From positions 3,401,501 to 3,465,500 of the forward strand of contig NZ_CP151767.2 of NCBI RefSeq assembly GCF_038443705.2: DNA of 64,000 nucleotides, read 5' to 3'. Of this stretch, positions 45,918 through 55,320 are shown piece by piece. The first letter of the stretch is position 1, and every line of letters starts with the position of its first letter. The notes under the pieces were generated by a model. It worked only from the letters and a program-made list of their open reading frames with translations. It did not search any database and had not been told where the DNA came from. Position numbers and translations under genes: made by a program. Source of the DNA: Yoonia sp. SS1-5. GTDB taxonomy: Bacteria; Pseudomonadota; Alphaproteobacteria; Rhodobacterales; Rhodobacteraceae.

Positions 45918-45946
45918 CCGGGTAAAAACGCAGCTCTGGATCCCGA

Positions 45947-46816
45947 ATGACAACTTATTCCGCACTTACCACGCTTACCGGCGAAGATGCCGCATATCGG
46001 CTGGCTGATGACCTGGAGGCCGTCACTCCGGAACCCACAGGCATCGGTGTCTTTGAGGTCGAGGATGGATCCGGCCTATGGGAGGTCGGTGCCTACTTTC
46101 TGGAGGCGCCGGATGTTGCCGCATTGGCCATTCTCGAAACGCTGCACGGGGCCCAGCCGTTTACCATATCGGAAATTCCAGATCAGGATTGGGTGTCCAA
46201 GGTGCAGCGCGGCTTGGCGCCAGTCGCGGCGGGGCGCTTTTTTGTCTACGGCGCACATGACGCGGACAAGGTGCCCCAAGATGCCGTCGCCTTGCTGATC
46301 GAGGCGCAAATGGCGTTTGGCACCGGCCATCATGGGACGACGCTGGGCTGTTTGAAGGCGCTGGATGCGCTGCTTGAAGCGGGTCAAAAACCGGCCAATA
46401 TTGCAGATATCGGCTGTGGCACCGCCGTTTTGGCCATGGCCGCTGCAAAGGTTCTCGACGGGCGGGTTCTGGCCAGCGATATTGACCCGGTTGCGGTTGA
46501 GGTCGCAATTGCAAATGTGGCGGCAAATGGGCTGCAGGGCCGGGTTGATTGTTATGTCGCAACCGGCTTTGACAGCCGCGAAATCAACATGCGGGCGCCA
46601 TTCGATCTGATCTTTGGTAATATTTTAAAGGGCCCTCTGACCGCGCTGGCACCGGATATGGGGCATCATGCCGCATCAGGCGGGCATGTGATTCTTTCGG
46701 GAATACTGAATGAACAAGCTGACGATGTTGTGCGTGTTTATCAACAAAATGGCTTCAATCTGGTGGATCGCGCCAGTATTGTTGACTGGACGACGCTGAC
46801 GATGTGCAAAAATTAA
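45947..46816 (+). CDS. prmA: Ribosomal protein L11 methyltransferase
   Basis: PrmA trimethylates ribosomal protein L11. The 289-residue product contains the SAM-binding IADIGCGTAVLAMAAAKV, QMAFGTGHHGTTLGCL before it, DIDPVAVEVAIANVAAN, and the IFGNILKGPLTALAPDM motif with the NI(L) catalytic-loop residues. The N-terminal substrate-binding half is present but divergent, as is usual in this family. Confidence 0.93.
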   Translation: MTTYSALTTLTGEDAAYRLADDLEAVTPEPTGIGVFEVEDGSGLWEVGAYFLEAPDVAALAILETLHGAQPFTISEIPDQDWVSKVQRGLAPVAAGRFFVYGAHDADKVPQDAVALLIEAQMAFGTGHHGTTLGCLKALDALLEAGQKPANIADIGCGTAVLAMAAAKVLDGRVLASDIDPVAVEVAIANVAANGLQGRVDCYVATGFDSREINMRAPFDLIFGNILKGPLTALAPDMGHHAASGGHVILSGILNEQADDVVRVYQQNGFNLVDRASIVDWTTLTMCKN

Positions 46817-46923
46817 CCCTTATTGTGATTTTTCGCACGCTGAATAGAGAAAAGTCTTGTTATAAAGGTGTCAGTTAGTGATCTTGTTAAGACCGGTTAC
46901 GGTATTTTTATTTGGAGAGTTCC

Positions 46924-47268
46924 ATGGCGCAGGCCAATGTCCCATTTGATAAAAGACTAAAGCGCATTGTGCGTCGGCATGACCGCATGGCGCATGGTGT
47001 CGTGAAAACGGTGAATGCCGATGGTTTGATCGTGGCTCGTCCGCGCATCTACAACCCGCGCTTCCCGCTGAAGGGCCTTCTGGTTCTGATCGTCGCAGGT
47101 CTCGTTTTCAAGGGGTTCCTGTTCGCTTATCTTGGCGAGACTGCCTATGCTGATCGTGTTGCATCACTGCAGCAAGGGTCGGTCATGGAACAGGCAGGCG
47201 CATGGGTCATGCAGGCTGATCCGGTGACGACAGTTATCGCCAACGCGATCAAGCCAATTTTGGGCTAA
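46924..47268 (+). CDS. Small single-pass membrane protein of unknown function
   Basis: The ~114-residue protein has a basic N-terminal third (FDKRLKRIVRRHDRMAHGVVKTVNADG) and one membrane helix (GLLVLIVAGLVFKGFLFAYL, about 53-72). The C-terminus would lie in the periplasm. I know no function; similar proteins appear conserved in Rhodobacteraceae. GGAGAG precedes ATG 46924. A strong terminator follows at once, so it looks monocistronic and well expressed. Confidence 0.8.
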   Translation: MAQANVPFDKRLKRIVRRHDRMAHGVVKTVNADGLIVARPRIYNPRFPLKGLLVLIVAGLVFKGFLFAYLGETAYADRVASLQQGSVMEQAGAWVMQADPVTTVIANAIKPILG

Positions 47269-47291
47269 GATACGCACGATATTCAAGTTTG

Positions 47292-47326
47292 AAAAAAGCC
47301 GCATCATTGCTGATGCGGTTTTTTTA
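47292..47326. terminator. Rho-independent terminator of the small membrane-protein gene
   Basis: CCGCATCA and TGATGCGG form an 8-bp stem with a TTGC loop, flanked by A6 on the left and T7 on the right, so it works for the rightward gene and could act in both directions. Confidence 0.93.
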
Positions 47327-47351
47327 TTTCGCCACCAAAACCATGGACCAT

Positions 47352-47384
47352 CACAAAAAAACGGGCCCGCATATGCAGGCCCGT
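47352..47384 (-). terminator. Rho-independent terminator of the DUF1127 gene
   Basis: Read leftward, ACGGGCCTGCATATGCGGGC... folds into a 7-bp GC stem plus an inner GCATATGC part with one mismatch, then T7. It lies 60 bases past the DUF1127 stop, opposite the preceding terminator. Confidence 0.88.
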
Positions 47385-47443
47385 CCGGCTGTGTTTCGTG
47401 CAGTTCAAGAAAAGCTTGCGATGCCAAGCCTTCCTGAAAAGCT

Positions 47444-47653
47444 TTAGTTCACGCGGCGCTTTGCGGTTGCGTTGATGCTGTGTACGGACAGACCGATGTC
47501 ATCCAGTTCGCGTGCGGTCAATTTGGACAGCGCGTTACGGGTGATGCGTTCGTCGTTCCAGTCGCTGACTGCGCTAAGGATACGCGCGACGAAATGAAAG
47601 ATACCACCAGCGAAGATGCCAGTTGCGGGGCGGGTTGTGTCAAAAGCGGCCAT
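47444..47653 (-). CDS. DUF1127 small protein
   Basis: The 69-residue basic protein ends with ITRNALSKLTARELDDIGLSVHSIN, the DUF1127 (YjiS-like) signature. In Rhodobacter sphaeroides a DUF1127 protein, CcaF1, affects RNA stability and stress responses; whether this one does so is inference. It has its own terminator and a GAGG ribosome binding site. Confidence 0.88.
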   Translation of the reverse strand: MAAFDTTRPATGIFAGGIFHFVARILSAVSDWNDERITRNALSKLTARELDDIGLSVHSINATAKRRVN

Positions 47654-47963
47654 TGCCTTGTTCCTCGTTCATGCTGCATTGCAGCGTTGCATTAGATGAC
47701 CCGCATGTAGGAGGCTTTTTGGCCGCTGACCACTGCCATTTCCGCATGGGACATATGCGTTCACAACATGCCTCATTTTTGAGCGATTTTTACCGTAAAG
47801 TATTATTTAACAACAGGTTAATGCGAGCCGATTTTCCCGTCAGAATGGGGTCATGTTGCGCCGGTTGCGTGTGGGCCACGCGCTGGGTGCATAGAAAGGC
47901 TCTTGGTCTTTGTTCGCCTTTTGTGCTACCAATTTTCAGAGAATAAGAATAAAGGGGCGGCGG
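47654..47963. other. Intergenic region between divergent DUF1127 and ruvC genes
   Basis: This 310-base stretch must contain both promoters. I see a short GCTGC/GCAGC inverted repeat near 47674-47690 but no confident promoter or RNA gene. Confidence 0.5.
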
Positions 47964-48470
47964 ATGCGCGTTTTGGGCATTGATCCTGGACTGCGGAATA
48001 TGGGCTGGGGGATTATCGACGTGGATGGTCCGCGCTTGGCGCATGTCGCAAATGGCGTTTGCAAATCCTCGGGGGAGGATCTGGCGCGACGCCTGATGTC
48101 CCTTTTTGATCAACTCACGGACGTGGTGCAGTCGCACACGCCCAATGTCGCCGCGGTCGAACAGACCTTTGTCAATAAGGACGGTGCCGGCACATTGAAA
48201 CTGGGACAGGCACGCGGCATTGCAATGCTCGTCCCCGCGCTTGCAGGGCTGCCCGTCGGCGAACACGCCCCGAACGCGGTCAAGAAGGCCGTTGTCGGGG
48301 TCGGCCATGCCGAAAAACACCAGGTAGAACATATGGTCAAATTGCAGCTGCCGGGGGTGCGCCTTGCCGGGGCCGATGCGACGGATGCACTGGCCATTGC
48401 GATCTGTCACGCGCATCATATGCAATCTGGAAATACCTTGCAGAAAGCACTGGCGCGGGTGGGCGCATGA
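47964..48470 (+). CDS. ruvC: Crossover junction endonuclease RuvC
   Basis: RuvC cleaves Holliday junctions. The 168-residue product begins [16 protein letters not shown] (catalytic Asp7), has [11 protein letters not shown] (Glu near 66) and ends with [17 protein letters not shown] (Asp near 138 and 141). The ATG at 47964 has AAAGGGG upstream. Its end overlaps ruvA by 4 bases. Confidence 0.96.
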   Translation: MRVLGIDPGLRNMGWGIIDVDGPRLAHVANGVCKSSGEDLARRLMSLFDQLTDVVQSHTPNVAAVEQTFVNKDGAGTLKLGQARGIAMLVPALAGLPVGEHAPNAVKKAVVGVGHAEKHQVEHMVKLQLPGVRLAGADATDALAIAICHAHHMQSGNTLQKALARVGA

Positions 48471-49126
48471 TCGGGCGGATTGCGGGCCAACTCGCCTATC
48501 GCGCCACGGATCATGTGCTGATCGACGTGCGCGGCGTGGGTTATATCGTCTATGTCTCGGACCGCGTCATGGCTGGTTTGCCAGCGAATGGCACACATGT
48601 CGCGCTTTATACCGATTTGCTGGTGCGCGAGGATAACCTGCAGCTTTTTGGCTTTACCACCTTGGTTGAAAAGGAATGGCACCGTTTGCTGATGTCGGTG
48701 CAGGGAATAGGGGCCAAGGCATCCATGGCAATTCTGGGCACAATCGGTGCTGATGGTGTCAGTCGCGCAATCGCCTTGGGGGACTGGAATGCCATTGCCA
48801 AGGCCAAGGGGGTTGGGCCCAAGACCGCGCAGCGCGTGGCAATCGAGCTGAAGGACAAAGCCCCATCCGTCATGGCGATGGGTGGCACCATGGCCGAAGC
48901 GACAGGTGATGCGCTGATCGAGGTTGACGCCCCTGCGCCGGTCCAGCCAACCGTGGCGCCGCGCGCAAACCCGGCCCAGTCCGAGGCCCTTTCCGCATTG
49001 GGCAACCTTGGCTATGCCCCCGGTGATGCCGCCAGCGCGGTGGCCGAGGCAACGGGTGCCGACCCTGATCTTGATACGCCCGCACTGATCCGTGCGGCCT
49101 TGAAGCTGCTGGCCCCAAAAGGGTAG
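48467..49126 (+). CDS. ruvA: Holliday junction branch-migration protein RuvA
   Basis: The 219-residue product has the N-terminal OB domain ([30 protein letters not shown]), tandem helix-hairpin-helix motifs ([20 protein letters not shown] and [20 protein letters not shown]) and a C-terminal UBA-like domain ([21 protein letters not shown]) that contacts RuvB. Confidence 0.96.
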   Translation: MIGRIAGQLAYRATDHVLIDVRGVGYIVYVSDRVMAGLPANGTHVALYTDLLVREDNLQLFGFTTLVEKEWHRLLMSVQGIGAKASMAILGTIGADGVSRAIALGDWNAIAKAKGVGPKTAQRVAIELKDKAPSVMAMGGTMAEATGDALIEVDAPAPVQPTVAPRANPAQSEALSALGNLGYAPGDAASAVAEATGADPDLDTPALIRAALKLLAPKG

Positions 49127-49135
49127 GGGGAACGG

Positions 49136-50155
49136 ATGACCCAGCCCGACCCAACCTTGCGCCCCGATCCACAGCCCGAGGATGCGGACCGCGCCTTGCG
49201 CCCGCAGACCCTGGATGAATTTATCGGGCAGCGTGATGCGCGTGCAAATCTGAAGGTGTTCATCGAGAGTGCCCGCCGCCGTGGTGAGGCGATGGATCAT
49301 GCCCTGTTTCACGGCCCCCCGGGATTGGGCAAGACGACACTTGCCCAGATCATGGCCCGCGAGCTTGGGGTGAATTTTCGCATGACCTCTGGCCCGGTGC
49401 TGGCCAAAGCCGGCGATCTCGCTGCGATCCTGACCAATCTGGAAGCCCGCGACGTGTTGTTCATCGACGAGATTCACAGGCTCAATCCGGCTGTGGAAGA
49501 GGTCCTTTACCCAGCCCTTGAGGATTTTGAACTGGATCTGGTGATTGGCGAAGGCCCCGCTGCCCGCACGGTCCGGATCGAATTGCAGCCCTTTACTTTG
49601 GTTGGTGCCACAACCCGCATGGGCCTGCTGACAACCCCGTTGCGGGATCGCTTTGGCATTCCCACCCGGTTGGAATTCTACACCGATGCAGAACTGCATC
49701 AGATCGTCACACGCGGCGCCCGTCTGATGGGCGCGCCTGCGTCTGATGATGGGGCCGCCGAGATTGCCAAGCGCGCGCGCGGGACCCCACGGATCGCAGG
49801 TCGCCTACTGCGCCGGGTTGTGGATTTTGCGATTGTCGAGGGGGACGGGACAGTCACGCAGGCGATTGCCGACCGCGCCCTGACCCGGTTGGGTGTGGAC
49901 CATCTGGGATTGGATAATGCCGACCGCCGCTATCTGCGTTTGATCGCGGAAAGTTATGGCGGTGGCCCGGTCGGGGTTGAGACGATGTCGGCCGCCTTGT
50001 CGGAAAGCCGCGATTCACTCGAAGATGTGATCGAGCCCTATTTGCTGCAAAAGGGATTGATCCAGCGAACCCCCCGTGGCCGGATGCTGGCGCAGGCGGC
50101 CTGGGCCCATCTTGGGCTGAACGCCCCGAAATCACAGACGGATTTGTTTGGCTAG
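49136..50155 (+). CDS. ruvB: Holliday junction branch-migration ATPase RuvB
   Basis: This 339-residue AAA+ motor has Walker [10 protein letters not shown] near 60, Walker [10 protein letters not shown] near 110, sensor 1 [10 protein letters not shown] and arginine finger region [16 protein letters not shown], then the winged-helix domain [17 protein letters not shown]. It completes the ruvCAB operon. Confidence 0.97.
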   Translation: MTQPDPTLRPDPQPEDADRALRPQTLDEFIGQRDARANLKVFIESARRRGEAMDHALFHGPPGLGKTTLAQIMARELGVNFRMTSGPVLAKAGDLAAILTNLEARDVLFIDEIHRLNPAVEEVLYPALEDFELDLVIGEGPAARTVRIELQPFTLVGATTRMGLLTTPLRDRFGIPTRLEFYTDAELHQIVTRGARLMGAPASDDGAAEIAKRARGTPRIAGRLLRRVVDFAIVEGDGTVTQAIADRALTRLGVDHLGLDNADRRYLRLIAESYGGGPVGVETMSAALSESRDSLEDVIEPYLLQKGLIQRTPRGRMLAQAAWAHLGLNAPKSQTDLFG

Positions 50156-50157
50156 GG

Positions 50158-50183
50158 TGATCAAATTTCACGAAATTTGATCA
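50158..50183. repeat. 11-bp inverted repeat after ruvB
   Basis: TGATCAAATTT and AAATTTGATCA flank CACG, immediately after the ruvB stop. The following bases (50184-50214) contain CCTCCGGCGGGAGTATTTTT, a short hairpin and T-run, similar to a motif I remember as common behind Rhodobacteraceae genes. Together they look like the 3' end of the ruv operon. Confidence 0.7.
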
Positions 50184-50211
50184 TGCCTCCGGCGGGAGTA
50201 TTTTTGGCAAG

Positions 50212-50838
50212 ATGATAGATGATGTCGCACCATTATTTACCCGGGCGGATGGGGCATATGTGTTCGCGCGATGGGGGCGCCCGATTGTACCTGTGGTTTT
50301 TGGGGTGGATGAGGCCTCGCTTGCTGTTTTCAAAGGCGCGATCGAGGCGGTTGTGACCCTTGCCAACCATCAGATGGCTGAAACTGACCCCGAGTTGGGC
50401 GCCAACCTGATGATTTTCTTCTGTCAGGACTGGGACGAATTGCCTGAGGTCCCGCATCTGGATGCGCTTGTCCCTGATCTGATCCCGCTGGTTCGGAAAT
50501 TGAAGGCTGCTGACGCCAATCAATACCGCATTTTTCGCTTTGATGAGGCTGGTGCCATCCGGGCATGTTTTGTGTTTCTGCGGATGGATGAACATATGGC
50601 CGCAGTTGCTGCTGACACGTTGGCGTTGAGCCAGGCAGTGCAGTCGATCCTTTTGTGGTCGGATACCGCATTTGATGCCCAGCCGCCCCTTGCCCTGATT
50701 GACGGCAATGCCGTGTTGCGCCCCGAGGTTGCCGACGTTGTCCGCGCTGCCTACGATCCGGTCATGCCGGCAGCCGCACAGGACGCCAGCCATGCGTTGC
50801 GCCTGGCTGCGCGGTTGGGGATGATCCGCCATGGATGA
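50212..50838 (+). CDS. Conserved protein of unknown function
   Basis: The 208-residue soluble protein has no signal peptide, membrane segment or catalytic motif that I recognise. Notable segments are GAYVFARWGRPIVPVVFGVD, LMIFFCQDWDELPEVPHLDALVPDL and IFRFDEAGAIRACFVFLRMD. Codon use matches neighbours. It lies between ruvB and ybgC, in the same direction. Confidence 0.75.
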   Translation: MIDDVAPLFTRADGAYVFARWGRPIVPVVFGVDEASLAVFKGAIEAVVTLANHQMAETDPELGANLMIFFCQDWDELPEVPHLDALVPDLIPLVRKLKAADANQYRIFRFDEAGAIRACFVFLRMDEHMAAVAADTLALSQAVQSILLWSDTAFDAQPPLALIDGNAVLRPEVADVVRAAYDPVMPAAAQDASHALRLAARLGMIRHG

Positions 50839-51057
50839 TCCGGACGCCTTTGTCCCGGCCAGGCGTGGTAGCCGTGTGGCGTTGGCAGGGATGGTTGCGG
50901 AGGGGTGGTTTCCGGGTGGGTTTGAAGCATCGCCCGAGAATGACATGCACGCGGATCGTAATGATACCGGGATCAGCCGGTTCACTGGTCTGGAAACAAC
51001 CCATTCCGCGTCCGTCTTAGCCTGTTGTTCAGGTTATCATGGTGGCATGATCGTGCC

Positions 51058-51444
51058 ATGACACACCGTTTTCCGATCCGCGTTTATTACGAAGACACTG
51101 ACCTTGCTGGCATTGTCTACTACGCCAACTATCTGAAATTTATTGAACGCGCCCGAAGCGAATGGGTGCGCGAGCTTGGGATTGACCAGGTTGAGATGAA
51201 GCGCGATGGCTTTGTCTTTGCGGTCCGCCGGGTTGAGGCGGATTATATCGCCCCGGCGCATTACGATGACGAACTGGTTGTCGAAAGCACCATGTCAGAA
51301 AATACCGGTGTCCGCCTGATTTTCCGCCAAGAGGTCAAGCGTGGCGACCTGACATTGTTCACAGCGCTTGTCACCGTCATCTGCATGAATGCTTCGGGTG
51401 CTGTGGCCCGGCTGCCGGCGGCGATCCGCCGTTCGATACACTAG
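51058..51444 (+). CDS. ybgC: Tol-Pal-associated acyl-CoA thioesterase
   Basis: The 128-residue hot-dog-fold protein has the 4-hydroxybenzoyl-CoA thioesterase signature YYEDTDLAGIVYYANYLKFIERARSEW, with the catalytic aspartate in DTDLAG. YbgC acts on short or phospholipid-linked acyl-CoA at the membrane. It precedes tolQ by 110 bases, the usual place. Confidence 0.92.
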   Translation: MTHRFPIRVYYEDTDLAGIVYYANYLKFIERARSEWVRELGIDQVEMKRDGFVFAVRRVEADYIAPAHYDDELVVESTMSENTGVRLIFRQEVKRGDLTLFTALVTVICMNASGAVARLPAAIRRSIH

Positions 51445-51554
51445 CCGGTCACTGTTTCCTGCCGGAATGCGGGATTGATTGGATTTCCGCCTGTACATGC
51501 GCTAACCTGCCAACAAATCAGAGCCCAAATGGGCCAACAGGCAGAGCAGGCATA

Positions 51555-52232
51555 ATGGAAGCAGCAACCGACTTCACCATGTGGGCGCTATTTGCGCGCG
51601 CGACGATTACCGTAAAACTGGTCATGATCATGCTGATCGCCGCATCCGTTTGGTGCTGGGCGGTGATCATCGACAAGATCATCCAATATCGCAAGGCCCG
51701 GGCCGAGGCGGATATATTCGATCGCTCTTTCTGGTCAGGCGAGCCGCTGGACGGGTTGTTTGACAAGATCGGCTCGGATCCCGAGGGGCCATCGCAAAAG
51801 ATATTCGTGGCGGGCATGCTGGAATGGCGCCGCTCGCACAGGCAGGATGGCGGGTTGATCGCCGGCGCGACCGCCCGCATCGACCGGTCTATGGATGTCG
51901 CGATTGCGAAAGAGGCAGCCCGTCTGCAAAAGGGCCTGCCGGTGCTGGCCACGGTTGGGTCGACCGCCCCGTTTGTCGGTCTGTTCGGCACGGTCTGGGG
52001 CATCATGAATGCCTTTATCGAAATTGCCGAGGCGCAGAATACGAACCTTGCCGTCGTGGCCCCCGGCATTGCCGAGGCGTTGCTGGCTACCGGTCTTGGC
52101 CTGCTTGCCGCTATTCCGGCGGTGATATTCTATAACAAGCTGTCGGCCGATAGTGATCGGATTGTCAGCGGCTATGAGGCCTTTGCAGACGAGTTCGCAA
52201 CGATCCTGAGCCGCCAACTGGACGATAAATAA
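51555..52232 (+). CDS. tolQ: Tol-Pal system protein TolQ
   Basis: The 225-residue inner membrane protein has three membrane helices (about 17-37, 135-155 and 170-190) and the MotA/TolQ/ExbB signature TVGSTAPFVGLFGTVWGIMNAF. With TolR it forms the proton-driven motor that energises TolA and outer-membrane constriction at division. TolR starts 1 base after its stop. Confidence 0.95.
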   Translation: MEAATDFTMWALFARATITVKLVMIMLIAASVWCWAVIIDKIIQYRKARAEADIFDRSFWSGEPLDGLFDKIGSDPEGPSQKIFVAGMLEWRRSHRQDGGLIAGATARIDRSMDVAIAKEAARLQKGLPVLATVGSTAPFVGLFGTVWGIMNAFIEIAEAQNTNLAVVAPGIAEALLATGLGLLAAIPAVIFYNKLSADSDRIVSGYEAFADEFATILSRQLDDK

Positions 52233-52233
52233 G

Positions 52234-52701
52234 ATGGGTGCCAATGTTGTAAAATCTGGCGGAGACGGGGGTCGGCGCCGCAGACGCCGTGCCTCTCGGA
52301 CCCAGCCGATGTCCGAGATCAATGTCACGCCATTTGTGGATGTAATGCTGGTTTTGTTGATCATCTTCATGGTTGCCGCCCCGTTGCTGACCGTCGGTGT
52401 GCCGGTTGAACTGCCGCAGACGGCCGCGACGGCCCTGCCCACCGATGACGAAGAACCCCTGACGGTGACGATCACTGCCGAAGGTGCCGTGTCCATCCAA
52501 GAGACGGAAACCCTGCTTGCGGAACTGGTGCCGAAACTGACCGCAATCGCCGCCGAACGAGACAGCGACCGGATCTACCTGCGCGCGGATGGTGCCAACC
52601 AGTGGAACCGCGTGGCCCAGATCATGGGCCTGCTGAACGAGGCCGGATTTACCAATATCGGTCTTGTCACTGATATCGCCACGGACGGGTCGGACGGCTA
52701 G
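52234..52701 (+). CDS. tolR: Tol-Pal system protein TolR
   Basis: The 155-residue ExbD/TolR protein has the single membrane helix VDVMLVLLIIFMVAAPLL with the proton-carrying aspartate (FVDVMLV), preceded by SEINVTPF, and a periplasmic domain. The N-terminal basic cluster GGRRRRRRAS is unusually long. Confidence 0.95.
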   Translation: MGANVVKSGGDGGRRRRRRASRTQPMSEINVTPFVDVMLVLLIIFMVAAPLLTVGVPVELPQTAATALPTDDEEPLTVTITAEGAVSIQETETLLAELVPKLTAIAAERDSDRIYLRADGANQWNRVAQIMGLLNEAGFTNIGLVTDIATDGSDG

Positions 52702-52704
52702 CCC

Positions 52705-53823
52705 ATGCAGACCCCCGGTACCTATATCTCTGCTGTCGGCCATGTGGGCCTGATTGGCTGGCTTTTGCTGGGCTGGGGGTTAAGTGCTGACCCGCTGGAA
52801 TTTGAAACCATTTCAGTCACCACGGTCAGCAGCGAAGAATTTGAAAACCTGACATCGGCGGCGCGGACCCCTTTGCCAAGCGATGCACCGCCAGATGCCC
52901 CCGTGCAGCCAGAGGTCAACGAAACCCCGCCACCCGCACCTGCGGATGAAACACCCGCACCTGTGCCCCCGCCGCCAACACCGGTCGATCCCCCAAGCGA
53001 TGAAGCGCCCCCGCCTGCTCCCCCGCCACCGGCACCTGAGACGCAGGTCACTGATGCTGCCCCTACGGATCCGACACCACCGGCGCCCCCCCCATCCGCC
53101 CCGGATCTGCAAGTCAGTGATCGCCCGACACCGCGCCCGTCAGATGTGGTGGCGCCCACGCCAGTTGCGCCGCCGCCACCGGACACGCGGGTTGATGACG
53201 TCGTCCAGCAGCAGGCTGACCGGTCCGATGAACCCGCCGAGGTTGTTGTTGATGACCCCACCGACGCAACCGCGCCCGAGGCCGCAACAGACCGGATCGT
53301 GATTGCGGATGAAGAACCATCTGGTGCGGTGACGACATCCATGCGCCCATCCGCCCGCCCGTCGCGCCCTGCGCCGCCGGTCGAAACCCCGGTCGCGGAA
53401 CCACCCGAGGCTACGCAAACGGCCAGCGAAACGCCCGCGCCCCCGCCGACCGAGGGCTCGGATGTCGATGAAGCAGTTGCGGCGGCCCTTGCGGCGCAAC
53501 CCGGCCCGCCAATGACCGGTTCCGAACGCGAGGCATTCCGTATCGCGGTGAACCGCTGCTGGAATGTCGACCCTGGATCGGTTGCAGCCCGGGTGACGGT
53601 CGAGGTTGGTTTCAGCCTTGATCCCGCTGGGAATGTCGAGGGCAATCAGGTGCGTCTTCTGGCCTCTGACGGTGATCAGGCCGCAACCAATGTCGCGTTC
53701 GAGGCTGCGCGCCGGGCGATCCTGCGCTGCCAGTCGGGCGGCTACCAGTTGCCAGCGGACAAGTACGACCAATGGAAGGACGTGGTGATTACGTTTGACC
53801 CAAGCGGGATGCGATTGCGCTAG
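52705..53823 (+). CDS. tolA: TolA-like protein with proline-rich linker
   Basis: The 372-residue protein has one N-terminal membrane helix (ISAVGHVGLIGWLLLGWGL), a long periplasmic Pro/Asp/Glu-rich linker (about 55-250) and a C-terminal TonB/TolA-like domain of ~100 residues (REAFRIAVNRCWNVDPGS ... ILRCQSGGYQLPADKYDQWKDVVITFDPSG). E. coli TolA has an Ala/Lys-rich helical linker instead, so the gene is identified mainly by its place between tolR and tolB. Confidence 0.88.
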   Translation: MQTPGTYISAVGHVGLIGWLLLGWGLSADPLEFETISVTTVSSEEFENLTSAARTPLPSDAPPDAPVQPEVNETPPPAPADETPAPVPPPPTPVDPPSDEAPPPAPPPPAPETQVTDAAPTDPTPPAPPPSAPDLQVSDRPTPRPSDVVAPTPVAPPPPDTRVDDVVQQQADRSDEPAEVVVDDPTDATAPEAATDRIVIADEEPSGAVTTSMRPSARPSRPAPPVETPVAEPPEATQTASETPAPPPTEGSDVDEAVAAALAAQPGPPMTGSEREAFRIAVNRCWNVDPGSVAARVTVEVGFSLDPAGNVEGNQVRLLASDGDQAATNVAFEAARRAILRCQSGGYQLPADKYDQWKDVVITFDPSGMRLR

Positions 53824-53843
53824 GCAAACAAGCGCGCAGAACC

Positions 53844-53864
53844 GTGCGCAAGGTTTCACCTTGT
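53844..53864 (+). other. Stem-loop between tolA and tolB
   Basis: GCGCAAGGT and ACCTTGTGC form a 9-bp stem (one G-U) with a TTC loop. Without a U-tract it probably tunes rather than ends transcription before tolB. Confidence 0.5.
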
Positions 53865-53928
53865 GCTGACAAAGGATAGAAAAGCACCGTTTCGACAGGT
53901 TCGGAACGTGCGGAGTGAGGCGAAGGCA

Positions 53929-55254
53929 ATGAAACGATTTTTAACACTCATCACTGCGATTGCTTTGGGCTGGTCCATGGCCATCCCGGCCATGGCGCAA
54001 AACGGACCATTGCGGTTGACGATCACCGACGGGGTGATCGAGCCGCTTCCGATTGCCGTCCCCGGTTTTCAGGCTGAAAACGCAGCCGCCGCACAGGTTG
54101 CCGCGGATATCTCGCGCCTTGTTGCGCAGGATCTGACCGGCACCGGATTGTTCCGGGAAATCCCTGCAAATGCGTTTATCTCGCAGGTCGCCTCTTTCAC
54201 CCAGCCGATTGCCTTTCCCGATTGGCGGGCTGTGAATGCGCAAGGTCTGATTACCGGTGCCGTGACGGTCAGTGGCAATCAACTGGTTGTCAAATTCCGC
54301 CTCTATGATGTGTTTGCAGGCACCGAATTGGGCGAGGGCCAGCAACTGGTGGGCACCGTTGATGGCTGGCGCCGGATGGCGCACAAGGTCGCGGATGCCG
54401 CCTATTCCCGGATTACTGGCGAGGGTGGATATTTTGACAGCCGCGTTGTCTTTGTGTCCGAGGCGGGCCCCAAGGATAACCGGCAGAAACGGCTGGCGAT
54501 CATGGATTATGATGGCGCCAATGTGCAATTTCTGACCGATAGCAGCACCATTGTGCTAGCCCCCCGTTTTTCACCAAATGGCGATCGGGTCCTGTATACC
54601 AGTTTTGAGTCCGGCTTTCCCCGGATCAATGTGTTGAATGTCGCCAATGTGGGGCGCCAGCAATTGGCAACCGCCCCGGGCGAGATGGCCTTTAGCCCGC
54701 GCTTTTCCCGCGATGGGCGGCAGGTCATCTACAGCCTGTCCAATGGCGGTAACACTGATATCTATCGCACCGATCTGGCCACCGGTCAGCACGTGCGGCT
54801 GACACAGGCCCCATCCATCGAGACGGCGCCCAGCCTGTCACCCGGCGGTGATCAGATCGTTTTCGAAAGCGACCGATCGGGCACCCAGCAACTTTATATC
54901 ATGTCGGCCAATGGCGGCGAGCCGCGCCGCATTTCCTTTGGTGAGGGCCGCTATGGAACACCTGTCTGGTCGCCACGCGGCGATCTGGTCGCCTTTACCA
55001 AACAGAATGCGGGCCGGTTCCATATCGGGGTGATGCGCACAGACGGGTCCGAAGAGCGTCTGCTGACATCGTCGTTCCTTGATGAGGGGCCAACCTGGGC
55101 GCCCAACGGGCGGGTGATCATGTTTAGCCGCGAAACCCAAGGGGCAGGCGGGACCAGCGCGATGTATTCCGTCGATATCTCTGGGCGCAACCTCAAGGCT
55201 GTTCCGCTGCAAGGTGGTGCCTCGGACCCGTCATGGGGCCCATTGCAACCATAA
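53929..55254 (+). CDS. tolB: Tol-Pal system periplasmic protein TolB
   Basis: The ~441-residue protein has a signal peptide ending AIPAMA, an N-terminal TolB domain (~30-150) and a six-bladed WD40-like PD40 propeller with repeats such as [40 protein letters not shown] and [20 protein letters not shown]. It binds Pal and TolA in the periplasm. ATG 53929 places the signal peptide first. Confidence 0.96.
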   Translation: MKRFLTLITAIALGWSMAIPAMAQNGPLRLTITDGVIEPLPIAVPGFQAENAAAAQVAADISRLVAQDLTGTGLFREIPANAFISQVASFTQPIAFPDWRAVNAQGLITGAVTVSGNQLVVKFRLYDVFAGTELGEGQQLVGTVDGWRRMAHKVADAAYSRITGEGGYFDSRVVFVSEAGPKDNRQKRLAIMDYDGANVQFLTDSSTIVLAPRFSPNGDRVLYTSFESGFPRINVLNVANVGRQQLATAPGEMAFSPRFSRDGRQVIYSLSNGGNTDIYRTDLATGQHVRLTQAPSIETAPSLSPGGDQIVFESDRSGTQQLYIMSANGGEPRRISFGEGRYGTPVWSPRGDLVAFTKQNAGRFHIGVMRTDGSEERLLTSSFLDEGPTWAPNGRVIMFSRETQGAGGTSAMYSVDISGRNLKAVPLQGGASDPSWGPLQP

Positions 55255-55320
55255 GATTCCCTTACGCCGCAACCCATGCTATGCTGATAAAAAACGAGCA
55301 GTAAAAACAGGATTAATCCG

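Noticed and set aside
50831..51061. Possible 76-codon gene between the unknown 208-residue gene and ybgC
   Set aside because: Starts inside the preceding gene, has no clear ribosome binding site and no recognisable sequence; cannot be supported.
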